From assembly GCA_964411985.1 (NCBI GenBank), contig CAYPNF010000030.1:40287-104286 (forward strand): a stretch of 64,000 nt of DNA, read 5' to 3'. Of this stretch, positions 1-9,300 are shown piece after piece. The notes under the pieces are model-generated. The model was given only the letters and a program-made list of their open reading frames with translations. It was not told the origin of the DNA and ran no database searches. A program made the position numbers and the translations under genes. Each line of letters starts with the position of its first letter. The stretch's first letter is position 1. Source of the DNA: CAYPNF01 sp964411985. Its GTDB lineage: Bacteria; Verrucomicrobiota; Verrucomicrobiia; Limisphaerales; J093.

Positions 1-237
1 CGTCCTGATTTGGAAGACCCGCCTCGGTCGATCGGCTGCTTTCGAGGGTTCGGGTGCAGGGAGGATGAACCCGTTGGTTCCCTGCGGCTTGCGCCATGCG
101 ATCGAAGGAAGGTCCACCCAAGTTCCGTGCTCCTGGGAAGCGCGGGGAAAGGAGCGGAGGGTCGCGGATTTCCCCTTTGGGTGGACGGCGCTGGGCCTGC
201 GAGCTTGGGGCCCGAGCGCCACTTGGCGCGAAACCCG
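1..237. other. left edge, no gene seen
   Basis: This stretch lies downstream of the stop codon of the integrase-like gene on the minus strand. I see no convincing coding sequence, RNA gene or clear terminator hairpin in it. Confidence 0.4.
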
Positions 238-3222
238 TTACGTTTGGGGAAGGCCGCTTTCCCCGGGGCGGGAAGTGTCGGCCTGGGGCGACACCAGGCG
301 GACGTGGCCCCGGTCAGTTCGGAGTTGGCCCTCCTTCACCCGGAAATAGACGCGCCGCCGGAAGGTATCGTAGCGGGCGCTATGTCCCAGCAGGCGCAGT
401 GCGCACTCCAGGTCTCGCATCGTCAACCCTTCCGGGAATCGGGCCAGCACCTCCAGATAGAGTCGACTTACGTTCCGGTCCACTTGGCCCAGCCCCGCCA
501 GGGCCTGCTCCAGGTCCTTGGTTTTCAAGCGCGCCGGCGCTGGTGCTCCGACCAGGTAGATCCGCCCCGACTTGCGCCCGAAGCGACCCTTGGCCTCGTG
601 GGCGACCACGGAGTGGATGCACTGCTCCTTAAAATCCAGGCCCAACTCCTTCGTCAGTTCCAGGAATTCCTCCTTCCAGAGGCCATGCGGCGTTTGGGAG
701 AAAATGAACTCCATGATTTCCACGTTCGTGAGGTGGTGGTGGGCCAGGGCCGCGTACTTCTCCCTGATGGATGCCTTCACCGCGGCCAGGTTGGGGGTGG
801 GCTCCTTCTCCGAGAGGTTTCGCGTCCAGTCAAGCTCGGTCTGGCTCAGGGTGACCCGCCCCCGGTAAAGCCGCAGCCGGGACTGGGCGTCGTAGCGCTC
901 CAGGGCCCGGAGGAGGTCTTCTTGCTCCAGCCGGATCCCAAACCAGGGCAGCGCCGGGCTGAGCTGGTTGACGCAGAGACCCCCGGGCGCCTTCCCGAGT
1001 AGGCAGCGGATCGCCTCCAGCACCGTCCAGGTCTTCTGCGCCTTCAGATCCTCCTTGAGCGCCTCGTGAAGCGCTTCGATCTCGATCTTCACCTCTTTGG
1101 GAAGGCGGTGGACTCGCCCGCGATAACGGACGAACCTCCCCTCTTCGGAATTCTTCATCGCAGCGTTGATGCGGTCCAAATCCAACGAAAACCCGTTGGC
1201 GGCGAGCACACGGAGGATCTCTTGGTCGGTGAGGCCTTCGGGCGCATGCGCCAGGGCCAGGCTCAGCAGGTCGCCATCACTGAGTGCCTGGTCCACGCAC
1301 GACGCCAAGGCTTCGGAGATGGCCGCCTGGATGTTGGGAAGGTCGTTGACCTCCTCCTTTTGCACCGGTTGCTGAGGGATGCGGATGCCGCGCCGGTGGC
1401 AATAGCCGCCCAGATGGTCTTCGGTGATCCCCAGGATTCTGGCCACCTGCGCGAAGGGCTTTTGGCCCAGCAATGTCTCCACTTGCTGGGGGGATTCTTT
1501 CACGCGCGGCCGCTTCCCGGCCCAAGCCGCGACCTCGCGCCGATCGGGCTCCGCGATCTCGTGCTCCAGGCAGTAGGCGCGCAGCTCATGGAAGTCAATC
1601 CCCAGCGCTGCCGCGGCGCCCACCAAACCATGATGCCGCGCAATCAACGCCTCAATCTCCTTGTGGCTGCGATGGCCCACCAGCGATCCGGAGGGCAGTA
1701 GCTGCGGTGGGGCGGGCCGGTATCGGCCAGCCTTGGGAATGGGAATCCCTTTGGCCCGGCAGACTGCGGCGAGCCAACGCTGGTCGGTGCGCAGTTCTTT
1801 GGCAGTGGCCTTGACCCCCTGCTTCCAGATGAGATCGCGCAGTGGCTCGTCGGAAATCTCCGGCCACCACCATTGTTTCACCGGCTTTTGCACGTCGAAG
1901 GTGGGCACTTGCGGCGGCTCGGGGATCGCGCCATCCCTGCTGAGTCCAAACTCCACGAGCTCAGCCGCAATCTTCGCGCGCAGTTCCTCGCTCACGGGCA
2001 TCGTGGGGGTGCAGAGTGAGAGCATTTGCGCGGCCTGCTCTGGGGTCACCAGTCCCTCATAAAAGGCTTTGAGGTTTTTGTGGTTGTGGCCGGCTCGGGC
2101 CAGGTTCTCCTTGGCCTTGGCCCACCACACGAAGTGGGACGCTGCCGTGTGCCGGGGCAAATCGCTGACAAAAGGACGTTTGGGACCGGGCGGGGGCTTG
2201 AACCAGGGTGGGGGCTTGACGTCGTAGCCCTGCGCAGAGCGCATCAACGAGAGGAATTCCTGCCAACCCACAAACGAGAGGGGTTGGCCGTCCCAGTGAT
2301 GGCGCAGCATCGCCACCGCGTTGGCGGTCAGGTGAATCACCCGCCGGGAATCGGTTTTCATCGAATGCAACCGAATGAGCCCCTGGTCCAGCAGGATCTG
2401 CCCGGGCTGAATGCGCAGGAGCTCGCTCTCCGGCCGGAGCGCCGCGAAGTAGAGCAGGACCACGTGCGGGACAAAGATCCCCCCGCGGAAGGTCGCCGCG
2501 ACGTCGAGCGCGATTTGGACCTGCGCCGGGCTGTCGGTGGGGATCTCGCTCCTGGCCTTCTTTTCCCGGTCTGCCCGCAACTGCCGGACTTTGAGTCCCT
2601 GGGCCGGATTGACTTTCAGGTATTCGCGTTCCACCGCGTAGCCGAACACGGTGCGAAGGAGTCCAATGACCTGCCTTGATCGGGTCGGACGATGCGTGTC
2701 GATGTAATCGAGCAGGAGGCTTTTGGTAATGTCCCCCAGGGGCATGTCCTTGAGCTTCTGCCCGCTGCGGTCGAAATAGTTGCCGCTGGCGACCCCGTGC
2801 TTCGCACAGATCTGGTTGATGGCCCAGCGCCACCTTTGTGGACGCCGATGGCTGACGCTGGGCCCGATTTTCTCGATCATGAGCTGCACGAACCCCTGCG
2901 CCGAGATGGCCTTGACCTCGTTGCCGTGGACGGCAGCGAATTCGTCCGCGGCGGCTTTGAGGACCCTCGGGTATGCGGCGCGAAACGGTTTGAGAATTTC
3001 AGCGGCGTATTCCGCTTCGCGGAGCTCCTCCTCGCTCAGAAGGGTCTGGCGATAGAGTCGCCCGTCCGGGCCAAGGGCGAAGTGCCCCTGGCTCGGGGCG
3101 GACGGGATCACGACTCCTGGCGGCGTGGGGAGCGGGGCGGCCCCAGGGGCGCACGCGGCTGCGCCCGGCGCGGGGTTCTTTTCTTTGCCAACCTGAATGG
3201 CTGAATGGGATGGGTTCATCAT
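238..3222 (-). CDS. Tyrosine recombinase fused to HTH and winged-helix-like repeats
   Basis: This 994-residue protein begins with a tyrosine recombinase: a core-binding region (about residues 60-210) and a catalytic region (about 245-400). Box I reads AALRPESELLRI (about 260). Box II reads DLPRHTAAS, so the usual first His is Asp, a change I associate with integrases of this lineage. It is followed by AGH and the probable nucleophile Tyr in AFYEGLVTP (about 387). The other 590 residues are unusual. Three HTH-like repeats (about 461, 527 and 582) each end in a [C/A]xxxGIxIP-like or HEIAEP tail. Four later repeats (about 670, 737, 844 and 927) end in a [R/S]GR[V/I] strand like a winged helix. 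Ordinary integrases are 300-450 residues. It probably cuts and rejoins DNA; the repeats may recognise long target sites, which is inference. The protein could also be a host-domesticated recombinase. The upstream region contains no recognised partner gene. Confidence 0.75.
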   Translation of the reverse strand: MMNPSHSAIQVGKEKNPAPGAAACAPGAAPLPTPPGVVIPSAPSQGHFALGPDGRLYRQTLLSEEELREAEYAAEILKPFRAAYPRVLKAAADEFAAVHGNEVKAISAQGFVQLMIEKIGPSVSHRRPQRWRWAINQICAKHGVASGNYFDRSGQKLKDMPLGDITKSLLLDYIDTHRPTRSRQVIGLLRTVFGYAVEREYLKVNPAQGLKVRQLRADREKKARSEIPTDSPAQVQIALDVAATFRGGIFVPHVVLLYFAALRPESELLRIQPGQILLDQGLIRLHSMKTDSRRVIHLTANAVAMLRHHWDGQPLSFVGWQEFLSLMRSAQGYDVKPPPWFKPPPGPKRPFVSDLPRHTAASHFVWWAKAKENLARAGHNHKNLKAFYEGLVTPEQAAQMLSLCTPTMPVSEELRAKIAAELVEFGLSRDGAIPEPPQVPTFDVQKPVKQWWWPEISDEPLRDLIWKQGVKATAKELRTDQRWLAAVCRAKGIPIPKAGRYRPAPPQLLPSGSLVGHRSHKEIEALIARHHGLVGAAAALGIDFHELRAYCLEHEIAEPDRREVAAWAGKRPRVKESPQQVETLLGQKPFAQVARILGITEDHLGGYCHRRGIRIPQQPVQKEEVNDLPNIQAAISEALASCVDQALSDGDLLSLALAHAPEGLTDQEILRVLAANGFSLDLDRINAAMKNSEEGRFVRYRGRVHRLPKEVKIEIEALHEALKEDLKAQKTWTVLEAIRCLLGKAPGGLCVNQLSPALPWFGIRLEQEDLLRALERYDAQSRLRLYRGRVTLSQTELDWTRNLSEKEPTPNLAAVKASIREKYAALAHHHLTNVEIMEFIFSQTPHGLWKEEFLELTKELGLDFKEQCIHSVVAHEAKGRFGRKSGRIYLVGAPAPARLKTKDLEQALAGLGQVDRNVSRLYLEVLARFPEGLTMRDLECALRLLGHSARYDTFRRRVYFRVKEGQLRTDRGHVRLVSPQADTSRPGESGLPQT

Positions 3223-3497
3223 GGATTCGCTTTTGAATGTTTTGAGTTTCGCCGGATTTCGGTGGTGATTAGGTCCACTCCTTGGGGCTGTTCTGGCGGA
3301 GGGTCGTTTTTTGCCTTGGTTGGGGTGCCTGGAACCGTTCCTGGGTGAGTTGAGGCAACTTCGTCTGGCTCAGCACTGAGTCCGGCTCCCGTTAGGCGGC
3401 AGGGCGTGGCCAGACAGGTACCGGTTGCTATCGAGGTACTCCAGGGGATATGGGCGTACTTTTCGCAATTGCCGCTTGGTCTCCCCCCAGTTTGTTC

Positions 3498-3955
3498 TAG
3501 TCGAGCGTCACCCCCCGGTGTTCCCGTAATCCCTGGCTCAGAAGTTCGAACGGGCTCCCGTTCGTGTCCTCCGGAGCGAACCGGCGCAAAGAGAGAGTTT
3601 CCCGCGTGTTGTCCAAGCTGAAGCGCATGTGGTGTCGAGCCGGCTCGTTAACCATTTGAACGCGAATTCCAGGGTGGCGGGGGTACCCCGGTACTGGAAG
3701 ATGGCTTCAGGAGTGCAAAGGCTTCGGCTTCGGTGACGGGCAGCGTGGGAAAATCCTCCACCGGCTAGCTGGAATAATTCCCGTAACGCTGGTCGTCGTA
3801 CTCGGTGGGCAGGGCAAGGCGACACTTCATAAAGTCCACGTCGCGTTTGATTACGCTGGGGACACCTCAACCTCCAGATCCGACTTGGTGTCATTGGGGC
3901 AACTATTGCCCTGAGGCGGCTCCTGAACGCGGAGCATGCGTTCCCCGGGATGGAC
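3498..3955 (-). pseudogene. Decayed WYL-domain transcriptional regulator
   Basis: No frame is open across this stretch, but pieces in different minus-strand frames line up in order with the intact WYL regulator at 35425-36453. From the N-terminal side these are ERMLR plus a VEVS segment (matching ERMLR and FEVS), RDVDFMKCRLALP (matching RDVAFMRDRFRLP), EYDDQRYGNY, FPTLPVTEAEAFALL (matching FPLCSISEAELFSLL), YRGTP (matching YQGTP) and LSLRRFAPED (matching ISFRPFAPGD). At least two frameshifts and a stop separate them, and the WYL core and C-terminus are missing. It lies 0.3 kb upstream of the large recombinase, in the same orientation. The remnant shows that a second regulator of this family once existed here. 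The alignment was made by eye, so the exact ends are approximate. Confidence 0.7.
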
Positions 3956-4734
3956 GTTGTGAAATTTCTGGCAACCCTGGGCATGGGCATGCCTGCTTTG
4001 GTTCGGTGAGTGGCTCCGCTCTGAACCCGGTGACTATAAATGTCAAAGGGGGTGCGATAGCCTTGAAACCGCTGATGGGGCTCTCCTTGTCATGCGCAAA
4101 CGTGGGGAGCCTGAGAAACGGGGTGGGAAGTCGACTACACTCGTCTTCTCACCCTTTCTCTCGACGAAGACTTCGCCCGGTCCAAAACCCAGCGCTTCTC
4201 TCGCGTCGCGGATGAACGGGCTCCATAGGGCGCTCTTCCCGTTTGCGTCCCTGCCGGGGTCTACCGAGGAGAATGAGGGAGCGAGAATGGATTTGTCAGG
4301 ATTGAGGCCGAGCTTGGTTACTCGGGGTAGTTCCGGAGAAGGCGCTTCCGTGAGTGGGGTTGAGATTGGCCTGCTGAATAGAAAGGTGACCGAGAACGCA
4401 ACCTGTATCAGAGAGGAAGCTGATTTGAATATGGACCCATGTCGCGTCAGTCTGTGTCAAGCCCACGCCTTTGCCCAAGACCGTCCAGAGGGAGTACTTC
4501 CGGGTTCGGGAAATCCGATAATCGCTACCACGGGTTTTAGCGTTTCAGGATCACCTTCATGCTCAAGACGACCGCGCGGCAGGTGCCACCGGGAATCGAT
4601 CTGCAGATTGCCAGCGAAGTACTCCATTTGGTCCGTTGACCCAACAAAAGTCTTCTCTCCAGGCCTCATAACTAGCTCAAAGAGAGTTTGTTATCGCGTC
4701 CTTCGGATGATATTGTGGTCCGGAAGAAGATTCT
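3956..4734. other. Non-coding or degraded stretch before the sigma factor
   Basis: About 780 bases lie between the WYL remnant and the sigma factor. Several frames are open for 60-220 codons, but none shows a recognisable motif or a convincing start, and open frames on both strands overlap. I call no gene here. The promoter for the sigma-kinase operon should lie near the right end, but I could not pick out a clear -35/-10 pair. Confidence 0.4.
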
Positions 4735-5406
4735 TTGAAAGAAACCACGAACCTCCAGCGAATAACAGATAGATTGAACGAATTTGAACATGCATCGGTT
4801 TCCAACGAAGCGAAGTTCTTGCCCACAAGGCAGAGCCTTTTGAGTCGCCTGAAGGAGTGGGATGATCAGAAAAGCTGGAAGGTTTTCTTCGAGACCTATT
4901 GGCGCCTGATCTACGGGGTAGCAACCAAGGCCGGATTGAGTGACGCTGAAGCGCAGGATGTGGTCCAAGAGACCATTATTAGCGTGGCCAAGAAGATGAA
5001 GGAGTTCCGCTACGATCCGGCCTTGGGTTCTTTTAAGGGTTGGTTGCGTCAGATCACGCAAAGACGCATAGCCGACCATTTCCGACAACGGAGCCGCAGT
5101 CCCTCCAGTTCAGCTGCGGAATTGGATCCGCAGATCCTGGAGGATGATGGAGGTTTTAGCCTGGAGAATCTCTGGGACGAGGAATGGGAGCGCAATCTGA
5201 TCGATGCTGCGCTGCGGCGGGCAAAACTCCGAGTTTCAGAACGGCAATATCAGATCTTCGATTGTTATGTGGTGCGGGGGCGTACCGTGTTACAGGCGTG
5301 TAAGGAACTCAGGGTGAGCGTTGCCCAGGTCTATTTAGCAAAGTTGCGCGTGGGAATGGTCGTGAAGCGAGAATTGGCGGCTCTCAAGAAAGAGGCTGAA
5401 TCATGA
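4735..5406 (+). CDS. ECF-like RNA polymerase sigma factor
   Basis: This 223-residue protein has the region 2 and region 4 layout of a sigma-70 family factor. Region 2 contains WKVFFETYWRLIYGVATKAG and DAEAQDVVQETIISV (about 47-82), followed by the helix SFKGWLRQITQRRIADHFRQ (about 99-118). Region 4 (about 160-215) contains SERQYQIFDCYVV and a recognition-helix-like VSVAQVYLAKLR. It should direct RNA polymerase to specific promoters. The annotated start is a TTG; no ATG lies upstream of the conserved part, and another TTG about 13 codons downstream is possible. The downstream 64-codon ORF overlaps its stop by ATGA and the kinases follow, so the genes form one operon. Such sigma/kinase pairs are common in Planctomycetes and Verrucomicrobia and suggest phosphorylation-controlled sigma activity, which is inferred here. 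Confidence 0.88.
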   Translation: MKETTNLQRITDRLNEFEHASVSNEAKFLPTRQSLLSRLKEWDDQKSWKVFFETYWRLIYGVATKAGLSDAEAQDVVQETIISVAKKMKEFRYDPALGSFKGWLRQITQRRIADHFRQRSRSPSSSAAELDPQILEDDGGFSLENLWDEEWERNLIDAALRRAKLRVSERQYQIFDCYVVRGRTVLQACKELRVSVAQVYLAKLRVGMVVKRELAALKKEAES

Positions 5407-5597
5407 AGTCTGGTGTTTTCCTGTCTTTGATGGCATTAAAGGAATACCGCATCGGTAGCACCGAGTTTTCGGCCGAGCTTCGTGGTCAGTTGCTCAAAAG
5501 CATTCACGAGCGGCTGAAGGCTTCGAGAAGTCGGCAGACGTTAATCGAGGATCCGCGAAAGGCACTCAGGACAAGAAATGAGAATGGCTCCGGTTGA
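5403..5597 (+). CDS. Small hypothetical protein between sigma factor and kinase
   Basis: This 64-residue ORF starts at an ATG that overlaps the sigma-factor stop (ATGA) and ends just before the kinase start, so translational coupling is likely. The product is basic in its C-terminal half, with a predicted helix around LRGQLLKSIHERLKASRSRQ, and has no signal peptide or membrane segment. I do not recognise the family. The second sigma/kinase module at 18-19 kb also has an unknown protein between the two partners, so this one may be an adaptor or anti-sigma-like connector. That role is inference from position only. Confidence 0.5.
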   Translation: MKSGVFLSLMALKEYRIGSTEFSAELRGQLLKSIHERLKASRSRQTLIEDPRKALRTRNENGSG

Positions 5598-5599
5598 GC

Positions 5600-8500
5600 A
5601 TGGAAAAGATGGAGAGGGCAACATTATCCATTCCTGACCACGATCTGTTAAAGCAGATTGGGGAGGGGAGCTATGGGGAGGTCTGGTTGGCCCGGAATGT
5701 GATGGGCACTTTCCGAGCGGTGAAAGTGGTCTACCGCGACCGGTTTGAGAGCGATCGGCCGTATGAACGGGAGTATTCTGGCATCCAGAAGTTCGAACCC
5801 ATCTCCCGGACCCATGAAGGGTTGGTAGATGTTCTGCACATTGGCCGCAATGACAGGGATGGCTACTTCTTCTATGTCATGGAGTTGGCGGATGACGCTT
5901 TGGGGAGAGAAATGGGGGATGGGAGTGTTTATGAGCCCAAGACCCTATCCAGCGAGGTGCAAAGGCAAAAGAGGTTGCCCATCGGGCAATGCTTGGAGCT
6001 TGGGATCACACTCGGTGGGGCATTGGAACATCTGCACGTCGGCGGTCTGGTGCACCGGGACATCAAACCGTCCAACATCATCTTCGTCAATGGGACGGCC
6101 AAACTGGCGGACATTGGTTTGGTAGCCAGTTTCAGCGCCGCGTTCTCTTTTGTTGGCACGGAGGGGTTTATACCTCCGGAAGGGCCTGGGAGCGTGCAGG
6201 CAGACATCTACAGCCTGGGGAAGGTGCTTTACGAATGCGCTACTGGGAAGGATCGGCATGACTTTCCTGCGCTGCCAACCTTGCTGGGGACGGCTGAGGA
6301 GCAGAGTTCGTTGCTGGAGTTGAACGAAGTGATTCTGAAGGCCTGCGCCCGAGACACGGGAAAGAGGTACTCCCAGGCTGGTAAAATGCGGGAGGAACTG
6401 GAAATGCTCCGATCGGGCCTTTCCCTTAGCCGTGTTAGAACCTTGGAAAACCGGCTGGTGTGGCTGAGTCGCGTAGGGGTGGTTCTTCTGGTACTCACTG
6501 TAGCGGTGGGTATCGGTTACTGGATTCAGAGTGGCAAGACCCGGATCGAAAGAGAGTCCCGGCAGAAAGTGGAATCCGCCAACCGCCAGGCGCAAGATGC
6601 GTTTGCCAGTCTTGGGTTTGAGAGAGTGTCCAGCCTCTTTAAGGAAGAGCGCACTGGAGAGGCTTTGGCGCATCTGGCGCAAACTCTGAGGCAATCGCCG
6701 CAGGATCGAGTTTCGGCGAACCGTGCGATTTCCGCTCTGACCCATCGCTCATTCATGCTCCCAGTAAGGTTGGATGATTCTCGTCTGGATCTTTCGGCAG
6801 TGTGCCTATCGTCAACCAACCAACGACTTAGCTTATCCCGTCGCACCAATGAGCTGTTCGAGGTGGTCATAGTCGATCAGCAAACAAAGCAGCAAGTGGC
6901 GCCTCCCCTGCAACACAAGCAGGAGGTAACAAGTGCAAAATTCAGTCCTGACGGCAGCCGTTTGGTAACGGGCTGCGCAGACCAGAAGCTGCGGCTGTGG
7001 GACACATATAGCGGTCGTATGCTATGGGAGAGCCGTCCCCTCCCCGATGGGGTCCAAGGGTCTCTCTATGGGTGGTTCAACGATGACGGGAGGGTGGTGA
7101 TGGCAGCCATCTATGCAGATGGGGATGTGAGGTATAACAGAGTGCGATTACTTGACGCTATAGATGGGAAGGAGCTTTCCCCTATCCTCGACATGCGCCT
7201 CTGTCGTTCGTTTCGGCTTACTTTCGACAAAAGGTTCTTGTTGCTCTGTTTTAATGATTACTCCGTCCAAGTGGTAGAGACAGCGTCGGGTAAACCAATC
7301 GGTGCTCCTTTCCAGCACAATGATGTGAGGTTGGGTGTTAATCCGGTTTCTACGTTTGCAGACATAGCTCGCGATGGTGCCCGTGTTGTCACCGCCGGTG
7401 AAGATGGGATGCTCAAGCTCTGGGATATTGGAACGGGCAAGCTCGACAGTGCACCCATCCAAGGATCGGGCCCCCTAACCCATGCCTTCTTTACTTCCAG
7501 CGATACTAGGATAGTGAGCCTTCAGGATTCCGGGCAGCGTGCCTTTGTGCGTCTGTGGGATGCACATACTGGTAGTTCAGTGGCGGAGCCTTTAGAGTTC
7601 CGTCGCATCCCTGACAAGAATCACAGGATCATACCCTCCCCTGACGGACGGTTCTGCTTTTTGGCGCTCCAGAATACGTCTCAGGGTATCTATGAGAGCC
7701 CCTTTGGTGTGGCAGACCTGCAGGCGGGAGAGATTTTTGACTTGCCTGTGGGTTGTGGAGATCGCACCTCGCCTATGCCGCTCACCAGTCATGACTGGAA
7801 ACTATTCTCCTTTATGATGGGTTCGACGGCCGTCACGTATCGGTTGTCAGATGGTAGGAAAATTTCGAGCCACGTGCCCAACGTCAGGGCCACCCCGGAG
7901 GCGTTTTCACTCGAGGAGGATCTAGTGGCGTGCTGCGAAAATGCGCGCTGGGTGACGGTGGTGGAAACGACAACAGGACGAGTCCGTTTGGGACCAGTTC
8001 CAGGCGCACAGGAGTGTTACATTCTGGACAATGGGACCAAGCTACTAACTTGGGACAAGCACAAGGGACACCGCCTTTATTTATGGGACTTGAAGGGTAT
8101 CAATCAGACTAACAGCCCCTTGTTGGATTGCCCTTTGCCTTCCGAGTTCACGGGATTCGCTCTTTCTGAAGATCAATCCCGATTGGCCGTTGGTTCCTCC
8201 AATGATGGCGTACGAATTTGGGATCTGCACGCAACCAACCTGGCACAACCGCTGATGAGTGCCCATGGCCTTGGGCCCGGGATATGGCCTAGTTCCTTTA
8301 GCTTGGACGGGAAGCAGATAGGATGCCTAAACGCTCAGGGGAAGGTTTTCCTACTCGATGCTAAGACGGGGCAGCTCAAGCAGAGTTGGAAGCCAGAAGT
8401 GGACACTTTCTCTTCTACCAACGGTTGGAGTTACTCGAAGGTGGCGTTTGGCCCAGACGGCAAATCGGTTGCCGTCGTGGACAGTGGCACCTTTCATCTA

Positions 8501-9289
8501 TGGAATTGCTCCAGCGGGACTAGAGAGTCTCTCCTGCGACTCACCCGGGTTCGGGACTTCAAGCTCAGCCCCTGTGGGCGATTTCTTTGGGTCAAGAAAC
8601 AGGATGATCGGAGAGAAGTGTATGATCTTCGATCTACGCACGTGACTCAGCCCAATCTTGTTCTAGACACTGAAGGGCAAGAGCATTTTCTTCCCAATAG
8701 TTCCAATCTCCTGCGGCTGTATACTCAGCCTGATGGTAGTGGGCGTGGCATGGGGAAAACGAGTGGTAACCCGCTTGGAGTTCGCTCTGAAATCGTTGAC
8801 ATCCTGACCGGGCGTCCCCTTAGTGAGGATATGGGGCTATGTCTGCCTTCTGCCGTTCAAGATGGCACTGCAAGGGTGTTCCGGATCAACTTGGAGACAG
8901 CCGAACTATCCTTACGATCCTGCATACTTGTTACCAATGATTGCCCGGCGTGGTTTCCGGACTTGGTGGAGGCAGTCGGCGGTTGCAGTCTCGATGCCCG
9001 AGGGCGCTCTGCGCCTGTCCCTTGGGATGCCCGGCTTGGCATCTTGGATAAATGCCGACAGATTAAGGGGACCGATGAATACTCCAGGTGGGTGAAGTGG
9101 TTCCTAGCCGACCGTGCTACCAGGACCATCTCCCCCCAGGACACGATGACCGTGCCGCAGTATATAGACCGGTGCATCGAGGATAATACAACAGCCAGCC
9201 TTCGACGGGCCGTATCCCTCTCGCCCACGAATCAAGTCGCCTTGGCTAAGCTCAAGGCTTTGGAGAAATCGGGAACCGCCATACCCTAA
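5600..9289 (+). CDS. Membrane Ser/Thr protein kinase with WD40-like ectodomain
   Basis: The product is about 1229 residues. A cytoplasmic kinase domain (about 15-275) has the glycine loop IGEGSYGEV (about 20), the ATP-binding Lys in AVKVV (about 42) and the catalytic loop HRDIKPSN (about 152). The metal-binding motif reads DIG, not DFG (about 169). One transmembrane helix follows at about 287-308 (VGVVLLVLTVAVGIGYWI). A short TPR-like coil (LGFERVSSLFKEERTGEALA) leads into a long C-terminal region with degenerate WD40 blades, for example FSPDGSRLVTGCADQKLRLW. The ATG at 5600 is preferred to the TTG at 5594. The protein probably senses something through its propeller and phosphorylates a partner such as the adjacent sigma factor, which is inferred. 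The N-terminal half is almost identical to the next gene, while the propeller has diverged strongly. Confidence 0.9.
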   Translation: MEKMERATLSIPDHDLLKQIGEGSYGEVWLARNVMGTFRAVKVVYRDRFESDRPYEREYSGIQKFEPISRTHEGLVDVLHIGRNDRDGYFFYVMELADDALGREMGDGSVYEPKTLSSEVQRQKRLPIGQCLELGITLGGALEHLHVGGLVHRDIKPSNIIFVNGTAKLADIGLVASFSAAFSFVGTEGFIPPEGPGSVQADIYSLGKVLYECATGKDRHDFPALPTLLGTAEEQSSLLELNEVILKACARDTGKRYSQAGKMREELEMLRSGLSLSRVRTLENRLVWLSRVGVVLLVLTVAVGIGYWIQSGKTRIERESRQKVESANRQAQDAFASLGFERVSSLFKEERTGEALAHLAQTLRQSPQDRVSANRAISALTHRSFMLPVRLDDSRLDLSAVCLSSTNQRLSLSRRTNELFEVVIVDQQTKQQVAPPLQHKQEVTSAKFSPDGSRLVTGCADQKLRLWDTYSGRMLWESRPLPDGVQGSLYGWFNDDGRVVMAAIYADGDVRYNRVRLLDAIDGKELSPILDMRLCRSFRLTFDKRFLLLCFNDYSVQVVETASGKPIGAPFQHNDVRLGVNPVSTFADIARDGARVVTAGEDGMLKLWDIGTGKLDSAPIQGSGPLTHAFFTSSDTRIVSLQDSGQRAFVRLWDAHTGSSVAEPLEFRRIPDKNHRIIPSPDGRFCFLALQNTSQGIYESPFGVADLQAGEIFDLPVGCGDRTSPMPLTSHDWKLFSFMMGSTAVTYRLSDGRKISSHVPNVRATPEAFSLEEDLVACCENARWVTVVETTTGRVRLGPVPGAQECYILDNGTKLLTWDKHKGHRLYLWDLKGINQTNSPLLDCPLPSEFTGFALSEDQSRLAVGSSNDGVRIWDLHATNLAQPLMSAHGLGPGIWPSSFSLDGKQIGCLNAQGKVFLLDAKTGQLKQSWKPEVDTFSSTNGWSYSKVAFGPDGKSVAVVDSGTFHLWNCSSGTRESLLRLTRVRDFKLSPCGRFLWVKKQDDRREVYDLRSTHVTQPNLVLDTEGQEHFLPNSSNLLRLYTQPDGSGRGMGKTSGNPLGVRSEIVDILTGRPLSEDMGLCLPSAVQDGTARVFRINLETAELSLRSCILVTNDCPAWFPDLVEAVGGCSLDARGRSAPVPWDARLGILDKCRQIKGTDEYSRWVKWFLADRATRTISPQDTMTVPQYIDRCIEDNTTASLRRAVSLSPTNQVALAKLKALEKSGTAIP

Positions 9290-9300
9290 ACCTGTTCGAC

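Noticed and set aside
10..1002. 330-codon plus-strand ORF opposite the large recombinase
   Set aside because: It is antisense to a gene with clear catalytic motifs and has no motif of its own.
4092..4772. 226-codon plus-strand ORF before the sigma factor
   Set aside because: No motif, unusual composition, and it overlaps the start of the sigma gene in another frame.
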